Both the position numbers and the translations under genes were made by a program. A model generated the notes under the pieces. The model saw only the letters and a program-made list of their open reading frames with translations. It searched no databases and was not told where the DNA came from. A DNA stretch of 64,000 nucleotides from Chlorocebus sabaeus (lineage: Eukaryota > Chordata > Mammalia > Primates > Cercopithecidae). The stretch lies in the NCBI RefSeq assembly GCF_047675955.1, contig NC_132914.1, positions 38,056,521-38,120,520 of the forward strand, given 5' to 3'. Below, piece by piece: positions 11,994 through 22,949 of this stretch (positions are counted from its first letter, which is position 1; the number at the start of each line of letters is the position of its first letter).

Positions 11994-13351
11994 TTTTTTT
12001 TTTTTTAATTTAGTTTTTATTGTTATTATACTTTAAGTTCTAGGGTACATGTGCATAACGTGCAGGTTTGTTACATATGTATACTTGTGCCATGTTGGTG
12101 TGCTGCACCCATCAACTCGTCAGCACCCATCAACTCGTCATTTACATCAGGTATAACTCCCAATGCAATCCCTCCCCACTCCCCACTCCCCATGATAGGC
12201 CCTGGTGTGTGATGTTCCCCTTCCCGAGTCCAAGTGATCTCATTGTTCAGTTCCCACCTATGAGTGAGAACATGCGGTGTTTGGTTTTCTGTTCTTGCGA
12301 TAGTTTGCTAAGAATGATGGTTTCCAGCTGCATCCATGTCCCTACAAAGGACACAAACTCATCCTTTTTTATGGCCACATAGTATTCCATGGTGTATATG
12401 TGCCACATTTTCTTAATCCAGTCTGTCACTGATGGACATTTGGGTTGATTCCAAGTCTTTGCTATTGTGAATAGTGCCACAATAAACATACGTGTGCATG
12501 TGTCTTTATAGCAGCGTGATTTATAATCCTTTGGGTATATACCCAGTAATGGGATGGCTGGGTCATATGGTACTTCTAGTTCTAGATCCTTGAGGAATCG
12601 CCATACTCTTTTCCATAATGGTTGAACTAGTTTACAATCCCACCAACAGTGTAAAAGTGTTCCTATTTCTCCACATCCTCTCCAGCACCTGTTGTTTCCT
12701 GACTTTTTAATGATCGCCATTCTAACTGGTGTGAGATGGTATCTCATTGTGGTTTTGATTTGCATTTCTCTGATGGCCAGTGATGAGCATTTTTTCATGT
12801 GTCTGTTGGCTGTATGAATGTCTTCTTTTGAGAAATGTCTGTTCATATCCTTTGTCCACTTTTTGATGGGGTTGTTTTTTTCTTGTAAATTTGTTTGAGT
12901 TCTTTGTAGGTTCTGGATATTAGCCCTTTGTCAGATGAGTAGATTGCAAAAATTTTCTCCCATTCTGTAGGGTGCCCATTTACTCTGATGGTAGTTTCTT
13001 TTGCTGTGCAGAAGCTTTTTAGTTTAATTAGATCCCATTTGTCAATTTTGGCTTTTGCTGCCGTTGCTTTTGGTGTTTTAGACATGAAGTCTTTGCCCAT
13101 GCCTATGTCCTGAATGGTACTACCTAGGTTTTCCTCTAGGGTTTTTATGGTATTAGGTCTAATGTTTAAGTCTAATCCATCTTGAATTAATTTTCGTGTA
13201 AGGAGTAAGGAAAGGATCCAGTTTCAGCTTTCTACTTATGGCTAGTCAATTTTCCCAGCACCATTTATTAAATAGGGAATCCTTTCCCCATTTCTTGTTT
13301 CTCCCAGGTTTGTCAAAGATCAGATGGCTGTAGATGTGTGTTATTATTTCT
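11994..13351 (-). mobile_element. Younger 5'-truncated L1P insertion inside the old L1
   Basis: A T-run at 11994-12006 marks the reversed poly(A) tail. The copy then carries an L1P 3' UTR and the ORF2 C-terminal region, ending at about 13351. The 8-bp host sequence GCATTTTC occurs directly before the tail (11986-11993) and directly after the 5' end (13352-13359), and the older L1 resumes there with the text expected from its own consensus. It is much less diverged than its host and shares 3' UTR variants with the L1 at 25.4-26.4 kb. Confidence 0.9.
12247..13100 (-). pseudogene. L1 ORF2 C-terminal fragment with intact Cys-rich motif
   Basis: Two abutting minus-strand frames (13100-12843 and 12846-12247) encode the last part of ORF2p and end with the normal terminus (...SLIGGN). 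The Cys-rich motif is intact as C-WRG-C-GEIGTLL-H-CWWD-C, that is CX3CX7HX4C. Endonuclease and reverse-transcriptase domains are absent because the copy is 5'-truncated, so it cannot retrotranspose. Confidence 0.8.
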
Positions 13352-14107
13352 GCATTTTCATCATGAAATCTTTGCCTGTGCCTATGTCCTGGATGTTATT
13401 GCCTAGATCTTCTTCTAGGATTTTTATAGTTTTTGATTTTACATTTAAGTCTTTAACCCATCTTGAGTTAATTTTTGTATATGGTGTAAGGAAGGGGTCC
13501 AGTTTCAATATTCTGTATATGTCTAGCCAGTTTTCCCAGCACCATTTATTAAATAGGGTATTCTTTCCCCATGGCTTGTTTTTGTCATGTTTGCTAAATA
13601 TCAGATGGTTGTAGGTGTACAGTCTTATTACTGAATTCTCTAATCTGTTCCATTGGTCTATGTGTCTGTTCTTGTACCAGTACCATGCTGTTTTGGTTAC
13701 TGAAGCCTTATAGTATAGTTTGAAGTCAGGTAGCATGATGTCTCCAACTTTGTTCTTTCTGCTTAGGATTGTCTTGGCTATCCAGGCTTTTTTCTGCTTC
13801 CATATGAATTTTAAAATATTTTTTCTAATTCAATTAATAATGTCAGTGGTAGTTTAATGGGAATAACATTGAATTTATAAATTACTTTGGGAAGTATGGC
13901 CATTTTCACAGTATTGACTCTTCCTATCCATGAGCATGGAATGTTTTCCCATTTGTTTGTATCCTTTCTGATTTCCTTAAGCAATGGTTTGCAGTTCCCC
14001 TTGAAGAGGTCTTTCACTTCACTTGTTAGCTGTATCCCTAGATATTTTATTCTTTTTGTAGCAATTGTGAATGGGAGTTCATTCATGATTTGGCTCTCAT
14101 CTTGCCT

Positions 14108-14144
14108 ATTGTTGATGTGTAGGGGAATGCTACACATCAACAAT
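14108..14144. repeat. Perfect 15-bp stem / 7-bp loop fold-back in the old L1
   Basis: ATTGTTGATGTGTAG at 14108-14122, loop GGGAATG, then the exact reverse complement at 14130-14144. Normal L1 copies lack the right arm. A short direct repeat (GGAATGCTA) brackets the extra bases. This fits a small templated snap-back insertion. Confidence 0.85.
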
Positions 14145-15701
14145 ATGCTAGGAATGCTAGTGATTTTTTCACATTGATTTTGTATCCTGAGACTTTGCTG
14201 AAGTTGCTTGTCAGCTTAAGAAGCTTTTGGGCTGAGACTATGGAATTTTCTAGATATAGGATCATGTCATCTGCAAATAAAAATAATTTGACTTCCTCTC
14301 TTCCTATTTGAGGACCCCTTCTTTCTTCCTCTTGCCTGATTGCCCTGGCCAGAATTTCCAGTGCTATGTTGGATAGGAGTGGTGAGAGAGGGTATTCTTA
14401 TCTTGTGCTGGTTTTCAAGGGGAGTGCTTCCAGCTTTTGCCTATTCAGTATGATATTGGCTGTGGGTTTGTCACATATGGCTCTTATTATTTTGAGGTAT
14501 ATTCCTTCACTACCTAGTTTATTAAGCATTTTTAACATGAAGGGATGTTGAATTTTATCAAAGGCCTTTTCTGCCTCTATTGAGCTAATCATGTGGTTTT
14601 TGTCTTCAGTTCTGTTTATATGATGAATCACATTTTTTTTATTTGCATATGTGTAACTAACCTTACATCCCAGGAATGAAGTCACGTTTGTGGTGGATAA
14701 GCTTTTTGATGTGCTGCTGGATTCAGTTTGCCAGTATTTTATTGAGAATTTTTGCATTGAAGATAATGAGGGATATTGGCTTGAATTTTTTTTGTTGTTG
14801 TTGTTATTGTTGTATCTCTGGCAGGTTTTGGTATCAGGATGATTCTGGCCTAAGAGAATGAGTTGGGGGGGGGGTCCCTCCTTTTCAACTTTTTGAAATA
14901 GTTTCAGTAGAAATGGTACTAGCTTTTCTTTGTACCTCTGGTAGAATTCAGCTGTGAATCCATCTGGTCCTGGGCTTTTTTTTGGTTGGTAGGCTATTTA
15001 TTACTGTCTCAATTTTAGAACTCATTATTGGTCTATTCAGGGATTCAATTTCTTCCTAGTTCAGTCTTGACAGGGTGTATATGTCCAAGAATTTATCCAT
15101 TTTTTCTAATTTTTCTGATTTATGTGCATAAAGGTGTTTATAGTACTCTCTGATGGTTGTTTGTATTTCTGTGGGGTCCGCGGTGCTATCCCCCTTAGAT
15201 CTGATTGTGTTTATTTTATTCTTCTCTTTTTCTCTTTATTAGTCTAGCTAGCGATCTATTTTATTTGTTTTTTTTTTTTTCTTTTTTTTTTCTTTTTCTT
15301 TCTTCAAATAACCAGCTCCTGAATTCATTGAATTTTTGACGGGTTTTTTTTTGTGTGTCTCTATCTCCTTCAGTTCAGCTCTGATCTTGGTTATATCTTG
15401 TCTTCTGCTAACTTTGGGGTTTGTTTGCTCTTGGTTCTCTCATTCTTTTGACTGTGATGTTGGGTTATTAACTTGAGCTATTTCTAGCTTTTTTATGTGG
15501 ACATTCAGTGCTATAAATTTCTCCCTTAACACTGCTTTACCTGCATCCCAGAGGTTCTGGTACATTGTCTCTTTGTTCTGATTACTTTCAAATAACTTCT
15601 TGATTTCTGCCTTAATTTCATTATTTACCCAAGAGTCATGAGCAGGTTGTTCAATTTCTATGTAATTATGTGGTTTTCTGTAAATTTCTTAATCTTGAGT
15701 T

Positions 15702-16118
15702 CTAATTTGATTGTGCTGTGGTCTCAGAGGCTGTTACAATTTCAGTTCTTTTGCATTTTATAAGAAGTGTTTTACTTCTGATTATGTAATCAATTTTAGA
15801 GTAAGTGCCATGTGGTGATGAGAAGAATATATATTCTGTTGTTTCTGGTTGGAACATTCTGTAGATATCTATTAGGTCTACTTGATCCAGAGCTGAGTTC
15901 AAAGAGTTCAGATCCTGAGTATCTTTGTTAATTTTATATCTCAATGATCTGTCTAATACTGTCAGTGGGGTGTTAAATTTTCCCACTATTATTGTATGGG
16001 AGTCTAAGTCTCTTTGTAGGTCTCTAAAAACTTGCTTTATGATTCTGGGTGTTCCTGTATTGGGTGCATATATATTTAGGATAGTTAGTTCTTCTTGTTG
16101 AATTGAACACCTTACCAT
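15702..16118 (-). pseudogene. L1 ORF2 endonuclease-domain remnant of the old L1
   Basis: A 138-codon open stretch on the minus strand matches the AP-endonuclease-like domain of L1 ORF2p (LNIYAPNTGTPR, then the catalytic segment, then YSKIDYI). The catalytic Asp of the G-D-F-N-T motif is replaced by Lys (GKFNTPL), which should abolish nicking. The MADE1 insertion lies just upstream in the ORF. The rest of ORF2 is scattered over 15.7-13.4 kb in broken frames. Confidence 0.75.
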
Positions 16119-16180
16119 TATGTAATGCCCTTTGTCTTTTTTGATCTTTGTTGGTTTAAGGCCTGTTTTGTTAGAAACAA

Positions 16181-16259
16181 TCAGGTTGGTACAAATGTAA
16201 CTGTGGTTTGGCCACTAAAAACAATGGCAAAAACCACAATTACTTTTGCATTAATGTAA
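16181..16259. mobile_element. MADE1 mariner miniature element
   Basis: The element is 79 bp, close to the 80-bp MADE1 length. It starts CAGGTTGGTACAAATG-like, and its right half contains AAAAACCACAATTACTTTTG. The two halves are imperfect inverted repeats, with the terminal bases diverged on the right. It interrupts L1 ORF2 exactly where the L1 text would otherwise be continuous. TA follows on the right; the left TA has mutated. MADE1 derives from the Hsmar1 mariner and is the parent of many miR-548 genes. Confidence 0.85.
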
Positions 16260-16543
16260 TAGCATTGCAATTCCTGTTTTTTTCTGTTTTGCATTTGCTT
16301 GGTAAATTTTCCTCCATTTCTTTATTGTGAGCCTACGTGTGCCTTTGCACATAAGATGGGTCTCTTGAAGACAGTATGCCTATGGGTCTTGGCTGTTTAT
16401 CCAGCTTGCCATTCTGTGTCTTTTAATTGGGGCATTTAGCCTATTTACATTTAAGGTTAGTATTGTTATGTGTTAATTTTATCCCATCATCATGATACTA
16501 GCTGGTTATTTTGCAGACTTGTTTATATGGTTGTTTCATAGTG

Positions 16544-17565
16544 TCACTGGTCTGGTCTGTGTACTTTGGTGTGTTTTTCTAGAGGCTGGTAATGGTTTTT
16601 CATTTCCATATGAAGTACTTCCTTCAGAGGCTCTTGCAAGGCAGGCCTGGGGGTGACAAATTCCCTCAACATTTGCTTGTCTGAAAAGGATCTTATTTCT
16701 CCTTCGTGTAGGAAGTTTGGCCAGATATGAAATTCTGGGTTGAAAATGCTTTCTTTAAGAATGTTGAATATTGGCCCCCAATCTCTTCTGGCTTGTAGGG
16801 TCTCCAATTAGAGGTCCACTATTAGTCTGATGGGTTTCCTTAGCCTTTCTCTCTGGCTTAACATTTTTTCTTTCATTTTGACCTTGGAGAATTCGATGAT
16901 TATGTGTCTTGGGGTTGATCTTCTCCTGGAGTAACTTACTGGGGTTCTCTGCATTCCTTGAATTTGCACGTTGGCCTGTCTTGCTAGTTTAGGAAAGTTC
17001 TCCTGGATGATACCCTGAAACATGTTTTCCAACTTGGTTCCATTCTCCCTGTCTCTTTCAGGTACCCCAAATCAGTCATAGGTTCAGTCTCTTTACATAA
17101 TCTCATATTTCTTTGAGGTTTTTTTATTCATTTCTTTTCATTCTTTTTTCTCTATTCTTGCATGCCTGTCTTATTTCAGAAAGATAGTGTTCAAGCTCTG
17201 ATATTCTTTCCTCTGTTTGGTCTATTATGCTATTGATACTTGTGATGATTGCACTATATACTTCTCGTGTTGTGTTTTTAAGCTCCATTGAGTCAGTTAT
17301 GTTCCTCTAAACTGGCTATTCTGGCTATCACCTCCTATATCATTTTATCATGATTCTTAGCTCCTTTGCATTGGGTTACTAAATGCACTTTTAGCACAGT
17401 GAAGTTTGTTATTACCCACCTTCTGAAGCCTACTTCTGTTAATTTAGCCATCTTAGCCTCAGCCCAGTTCTGTGCCCTTGCTGGAGAGGTGTTGCAGTCA
17501 CTTGGAGGTGAAGAAGCACTCTGGCTTTTTGAGTTTTCAGCATTTTTGCATTGATTCTTTCTCAT
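16544..17565 (-). pseudogene. L1 ORF1 pseudogene of the old L1
   Basis: The N-terminus is readable from 17565 (MRKNQCKNAENSKSQSASSP...), including the L1P-typical LTEVGFRRWVIT. The middle and C-terminal half appear at 17032-16808 and 16807-16544 (NFPKLARQANVQ, then LQARRDWGPIFNILKES, then the C-terminal domain). ORF1p is a trimeric RNA-binding protein that coats L1 RNA. Here the coiled-coil region (about 17330-17035) is broken by stops and indels. Confidence 0.8.
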
Positions 17566-18956
17566 CCATGTGGGCTTATCTACCTTCGATCTTTGAGGTT
17601 GCTGACCTTTGAATGGGGTTTTAGTGGGGTCTTTTTTGTTGATGTTGTTGTTTTCGATTTGTTTGTTTTTCTTTTAACAGTCAGGCCACTCTACCATAGG
17701 GCTGCTGCAGTTTGCTTGGGTCCACTCCAGGCCCCAGTTGCCTCAATTTTTCTCATACCTGGAGATATCATCATTAAAGGCTGTGAAACAGCAAAGATGG
17801 CAGCCTTTTCTGGAAACTCTGATCCAGATGGGTAGTGACTTGTTGCCAACTCACATGTGCCTATCAGAGGTGACTGGGGACCCCTGTTGGGAGGTCTCAC
17901 CCAGTCAGGAGGGACATGATCAGGGACCCACTTAAAGAAGCAATCTGGCTGCTTTTTGGTAGAGCAGGTATGCTGCAATGGGGGGAACCCTTCCTCATCT
18001 GGAATGTTTGGATTCTCCAAAACCAGCAGGCTGGAATGGCTGAGTTGGCTGAACTGCAGAGATGGCAGTCACCCCTCCCCTCAGGAGCTCCATCTCAGGG
18101 AGAGATCAGAACTCTGCCCATATAACTCTGGCTGGAGTTGCTGCAACCCCAGCAGGGAGGTTCAGGCCAGTGAGGAGGAATGGATTTGGTTGCCCCTTAA
18201 AAAAGGAATCTGGCCACGGTTTGGCAAAGCAGCTATGCTGTGTTGAGGGGGACCCTTCTTCTGGATTGTTTGGATTCTCCAAAGCCAGCGAACTGGAATG
18301 GCTGAGTTGACCAAACCACAGAGATGGTGGCCGCCCCTTCCCCTGGAAATTCAGTCCAGTCTCAGGCAGACTCTTGCTGCCATTGGCTGGCTGGAATTCA
18401 AAGTCAGTGGGTCTTAACTTGTGAGGTGCAGTGGAAGTTGAGCCTACAGAATGACTCTGCCTGGCTCCCTGGACTCAGCCCCCTTCCTAGAGATATGTAC
18501 AGATGGATCTCCTGTCTTGCCAGGGATCCCAGAGCAGAAGTATGTAAAACTCCTGTGTCTCTGTGTGTGCCTGAGTGGCTTCTCTGCCTAGACTCCACAC
18601 AGCTCTGTGTATCAAACCCAAGGCCCTGGTGGCAAGGGCTCATAAAGGGATCTCTTGATCTGTGTTGTAAAGATCTGTGGGAGAAGTGTGCCTTTGCAGG
18701 AGGAGTTGCACAATCACTCAGCAATTCCCTTGGCTGGGAGTGGGGGTTCCTTTGGCTCTGTGGTGCACCCAGGTGGGCCATTGCCCTACCCTGCTTTTCT
18801 TCATTCTCCATGGGTTGAGTTTGCCTAGTCAGTCCCAATGTGAGAACCTGGATATTTCAGTTGAAGATGTCAAATTCACTTGCCCCTTTCATTCCTCTCC
18901 GTGGGTGCTACAGACTGCAACTGCTTCTAATCAGCCATCTTGGCCTCATTTCTTGG
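17566..18956 (-). promoter_or_regulatory. L1 5' UTR (internal promoter) of the old antisense L1
   Basis: This is the leader upstream of the L1 ORF1 start. The 5' end near 18956 contains, on the minus strand, GGCCAAGATGGCTGATTAG, the YY1-site neighbourhood of primate L1 promoters. Several ORFs of 60-160 codons run through it on both strands but are by-products of the GC-richer leader. Whether any promoter activity survives cannot be judged. Confidence 0.7.
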
Positions 18957-19186
18957 CTTCACAGGTGTTCTGGAATCTTAAATACGGATCTTCCAATACC
19001 AGCAGATCACAGACGATGGGGGCTGTGGCAGAATCACCTCAGCCTCCTGAAGCAGAGAACACACGGCAGTGAAGACCTAACCCCAAGCTCTGGTTCTATA
19101 ATACTATCTTCAAAGAGTACATGTATACATGTACGTACAAAACGCTAACAGATTATGCTTTAAGAGACAACCAGTGTTTATCTGTA

Positions 19187-19596
19187 CAGTAGTTCCCCTT
19201 TATCCATAGTCTTGCTTTCTGTGGTTTCAGTTACCTGTGGCCAATCATGGTCCAAAAATATTAAGATATTTTGAGAAAGAAAGGGAGGGAGTGTGAGGAA
19301 CTCCTCCACCCCCAGCCAGGGGAAGTGGTGAGTGACTGTGCAACCCCTCCTGAGAAACCACACTTCTCCCATGGATCTTTACGTTCATACCACTCTTGGT
19401 ATAGTATAATTGTTCTATTTTATTATTAGTTACTACTGTTGATCTCTTACTGTTCCTAATTTATAAACTAAACTTTATCATAGTTATAAACATACAGGGA
19501 AAACATAGTATATATATAGTATTCAGTATTATCTGAGATTTCAGGCATCTACTGTGGTTGTTGAAACATCCCCTTGCAGATAAGGGGATACTACTG
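19187..19596 (+). mobile_element. Tigger-type (pogo) non-autonomous DNA transposon
   Basis: Terminal inverted repeats are CAGTAGTTCCCCTTTATCC on the left and GCAGATAAGGGGATACTACTG on the right, flanked by TA duplications at 19185-19186 and 19597-19598. Internal blocks (CTGTGGTTTCAGTTACCTGT; ATTGTTCTATTTTATTATTA) are those of internally deleted Tigger3/4-like elements. About 90 bp in the middle (19296-19382) is not Tigger sequence. No transposase remains. Confidence 0.8.
19296..19382 (+). mobile_element. L1 5' UTR-like fragment embedded in the Tigger element
   Basis: The segment from about GGAACTCCTCCACCCCCAGC to GGATCTTTAC matches, in opposite orientation, the leader of the old L1 at about 18667-18755. 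It has no poly(A) and no visible target duplication, so it does not look like an ordinary L1 insertion. Confidence 0.65.
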
Positions 19597-19598
19597 TA

Positions 19599-20049
19599 TG
19601 ATTAGAACTGTAGATGAATTTAGTTTTGTTTTTGTATATCTGTATTTTCTGTAATAGTATACATTTCTTTCATAATGAAAACATACAATGAAAGTTATTA
19701 TTTTGAAGGGGTGAGTTTACTTTTTCCAAAAGGCCTCAATAAATATGCTTCCATTTATACAGCTTGGCCAGAATTGAGTCACCTGGTCACTCATAACTGC
19801 TAAGAACGTGGGTAGGTAAATATTTCTGCTCTGAATAAAATTGGGGTTTTGATAGTAAATAAGAATGTATATTGGGCTAGCAAATGACGGTGTCCACTGT
19901 AGATGCAATGTATGCTGAATTTTGTATTTAATGATTACTCAGCTGTAATTTGCCTAAAAGAATGACCCATAAATAGGTGTATATACATGGTTATATGCAT
20001 AGTGTATATACGATGGTTATATGTTAGTTTGTACATAAAACAGATCAGA
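19599..20049. other. Unassigned stretch
   Basis: No repeat or gene is recognised. A 63-codon minus ORF (19717-19908) lacks coding features. Confidence 0.5.
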
Positions 20050-20200
20050 GAACCATGATTTGGTGGAAAAGCATGCCTGGATTCAGACCTGGGTTCTAAT
20101 CTTATGTTTAATATTTTTATTTGTTACTCTAAAAAAGTAGAAATAATACCTATTTTTATGATGCTTAAAAAGAATAAGGACTATGAAGTGTCACCTATAT
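20050..20200 (+). mobile_element. Possible degraded MIR SINE, sense
   Basis: GGATTCAGACCTGGGTTCTAA near 20079 resembles the MIR core, and GTAGAAATAATACCTATTTT near 20136 resembles the following TGGGGATAATAATACCTAC block. The middle appears deleted. The match is short. Confidence 0.5.
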
Positions 20201-21224
20201 ATAAAGAGAGATAAATCAAGGGTTGAATTTACCAAAAAAAAAAAAAAAAAAAAAGGTCATATGGTTTAGCCATTCATAGGGAACTCACTCTAATTCTCTT
20301 TCTATTGTATTAGGAATATCTGTGTCCTATGGAAATTAATTCTATTTATAGAGACATCTTACTGTGGAAAAGTTCTTTGCCTTATTGACTCAAATTTGTC
20401 TTCTGTTTTATACCAAGGCTCTTACTAAGGTAGAACTTCCCTTGGAATTTAAACACATTCCATGATAAATAGATACATTTTTTATTTGCAGTGTTAGCGA
20501 TTTAAGGGTTATTATTATTTTCAATATAATTCATGTTTGTTTCAAGGGAAAAATAATTCCTGAAATGTTTTCCATTGAAGTAATGTTTCTCTTAAATGTT
20601 CGTTGCCAGTGTGACTCCAACAAATAACTGCCCTTATAAATTGACTTTGATATTACCTAATTAATGAATATGAATGTGTCCAGTTTTTCCATTTCCTTTC
20701 AGGGCAAGCACATCTGTTACTTAGAAGAATTGCTGCAATCTCACACAAAGAGGGTTAGTTGATGAAGCTTGCTGAATATCCCATGTGCCAAAGAAAGCAA
20801 CTTGGCTTCCTCTGAATACTCTGTTTCATGCCCCAAATACTGTGTGAGTGTCTAAAACTACACATGTCTTTCTGATAGTGTTTTGCTTCTCTGATACCCA
20901 GGCCAATATCAAAGGCATCCCTCTATGTTCTCGGGGCATTAACTGGGTCCCAGAGTATCTTCCAAGCCTGATATTTTCATGGGACTGAAAGTCAATAGGC
21001 CCGTCTGCCCCATCGGAAGTGGCTTTGCCATCTGGCTTTAGGAAATTGGGTCATGGCTTACTGGTTCAAAGAGAATTGGTAGTAAATCTTTCTTATGTTG
21101 CAGCACAAAACACAATCATGAAAAGACTGCCTTTGAAAGGTAAAAAGACACATCTTTGAAGTCATCCTTAGCTCATTTTACCCACGTATGCTGACCAGGA
21201 AATCATCAGTCTAATACCAGATAT
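20201..21224. other. Unassigned stretch with an A21 run
   Basis: An A-run at 20234-20254 is the only simple feature. The remainder shows no recognised family or gene. Confidence 0.5.
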
Positions 21225-21400
21225 GGAATGCCAGATGTTTTATATTCATTATCTTTGCTACTCACAAAAACCACATGTACATTTTATTTCCCCCATGTAA
21301 TAGATATGTTCCTAGTCTAAGAGAGTTTAAATGAGATGCCCAAGATGCACAGCCCGGCAGAAGTGCATCTTGGAATCAAACCTGCATGCGTACTGTGGTC
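21225..21400 (-). mobile_element. Possible degraded MIR SINE, antisense
   Basis: The blocks TTTGCTACTCACAAAAACCA, then AGAGTTTAAATGAGATGCCC, then a GGAATCAAACCTGCAT-like core follow the order of a reversed MIR. Divergence is high. Confidence 0.5.
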
Positions 21401-22113
21401 TCTGCATACACTTCTTTTCCACGATCTAATCCCAGCTGCAGCGTCACTCTTCCTGCCTCTGTGCCGTTCTTTTATACTGTGCTCTGAAGAAGTCAATAGG
21501 TTTTCATAAATTGGAATATACTATTTGTAATGTTTTTTTCCTGAAGTAATAAACAAGCTTTGAATTTAAATGAAACAAAACAGTACATACCCTTTAACAT
21601 TTTCCAAAGCCAAGAAGGAAGAATCCTTGAACTGCTTTCTTAACTTTTCTACTATAACATGTCCATCCTTCTGACTTTGGCTCTTCTCAGTTGCGAAGAT
21701 TTGTTGACTTACTTGGAGACAAAATGTTTAAAGCCAACTCATCAGTATTCATTTGGTAAGAAGGGAAATTTAAGAAGTATGTAAATGTGACTAAAAAGGA
21801 AAAAAAAGTATTCTCTAGTTCAAATTGCTTGGTGGTCTCACATGAAAAGCCTCAGTCAGAAAATAAAGGAGGCTATAACTAGGTGTGCTACTATCCCAGC
21901 TAGAGAATAAAGGTTTCCAGAAGTGAACTCCTCTTGTGTTTAAAATCCCAATCTGCAGGGATTTTATAGGTTGCAAACTTCATGTACATTTAAACTTAAC
22001 CTTCTCATTTTTATTGTTGGTTGAATCAGACCTACTTGAAGTATAACAGCAAGAATATTTATTTACAATTTCTAGTATTAATTATCCAGTTGAAAAACCA
22101 AGTGAATGATTTA
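21401..22113. other. Unassigned stretch
   Basis: No gene or repeat family is recognised. It ends at the left target duplication of the next Alu. Confidence 0.5.
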
Positions 22114-22134
22114 GAACGCCTACAATATTATTTG

Positions 22135-22441
22135 TTTTATTTTGTTTTGTTTTTGAGACAGAGTCTTGCTGTGTCACTCAGGCTGGACTACAGTGATGTG
22201 ATCTCGGCTCACTCCAACCTCCACCTCCAGGGTTCAAGCAATTCTTATGCCTCAGCCTCCTGAGTAGCTGGGACTTCAGGCAGCGTGTGCCACCACACAC
22301 AGCTAATTGTTGTATTTTTAGTAGAGACGGGGTTTCACTATGTTGGCCAGGCTGGTCTCAAACACCTGACCTCAGGTGATCTGCCCACCTCGGCCTCCCA
22401 AAGTACTGGGATTACAGGAGTGAGCCACCGTTCCTGGCTGT
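22135..22441 (-). mobile_element. AluS-like SINE, antisense, with 21-bp target duplication
   Basis: A full dimeric Alu in reverse: T-rich tail, GAGACAGAGTCTTGCTGTGT, the central GTATTTTTAGTAGAGACGGG linker side, and the CCTCCCAAAGTACTGGGATT end of the left monomer. A 21-bp duplication with two mismatches flanks it, at 22114-22134 and 22442-22462 (both ending in TATTATTTG). Pol III boxes are not obviously intact after divergence. Confidence 0.93.
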
Positions 22442-22639
22442 GAACTCCTACAGTATTATTTGAGAAGTCATTTTCTGCGGTATGCTGTATATAATGTTAA
22501 AAAAACACACATTGTTTTCTATGTGGTTTCTAAAATAAAAAGCTTTCTTTCTATGTTTTTTCAAACCATTCTAATTTTAATATGTAGAAATTACCTTTGT
22601 TTTCAGAGTGATTAAGATAATTTTCAGAAAATATAAATA

Positions 22640-22785
22640 TCCATAAAGGATAGATAGATATAGATATAGATATATAATATGTGGAGATAGATACCATGTG
22701 GATATATATATATCCTATTTTATGTATCTCTGTCCTATTTCATATATATATATATATATATCTCCACATAATATAATGGCATTAA
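22640..22785. repeat. AT-rich microsatellite with inverted-repeat core
   Basis: GATA/TATAGA units and (TA)n tracts. TATGTGGAGATA at 22678-22689 is repeated exactly in inverted orientation at 22759-22770, with AT-rich extensions on both sides, so a hairpin or cruciform is possible. Confidence 0.75.
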
Positions 22786-22949
22786 TTGAAACAATGTAAA
22801 ATAATGAACAGAGTGTACCAGTTTCACGAACTTATTTTCTTTCTACTAGCAAATTCCTAGTTTTTAAAATGAGCAGACTTCTAAGATTGGAATCTGAGGA
22901 ATTTCATTTTTTATGAAGCTTTTGCATAACGTTTCTTCACTGAAATCTC

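Larger units (their letters stand above)
10919..18956 (-). mobile_element. Old near-full-length LINE-1 (L1P-type), antisense, with nested insertions
   Basis: A poly(T) run at 10919-10926 is the reversed poly(A) tail. Reading leftward from about 18956, the element has a 5' UTR of about 1.4 kb, ORF1 (17565-16544), ORF2 (about 16480-11110) and a 3' UTR. It is interrupted by a younger L1 at 11994-13351 and a MADE1 at 16181-16259. Without these it is about 6.6 kb, essentially full length for an older L1PA/L1PB element. All frames are broken. No convincing target-site duplication is visible. Confidence 0.85.

Noticed and set aside
18324..18838. Overlapping ORFs of 164 and 144 codons on opposite strands
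   Set aside because: They lie wholly within the 5' UTR of the antisense old L1, whose GC-rich leader opens frames by chance.
20234..20254. Poly(A) runs (also 53220-53239 and 6080-6095) as tails of retrocopies
   Set aside because: No recognisable element or open frame precedes them and no target duplications were found.
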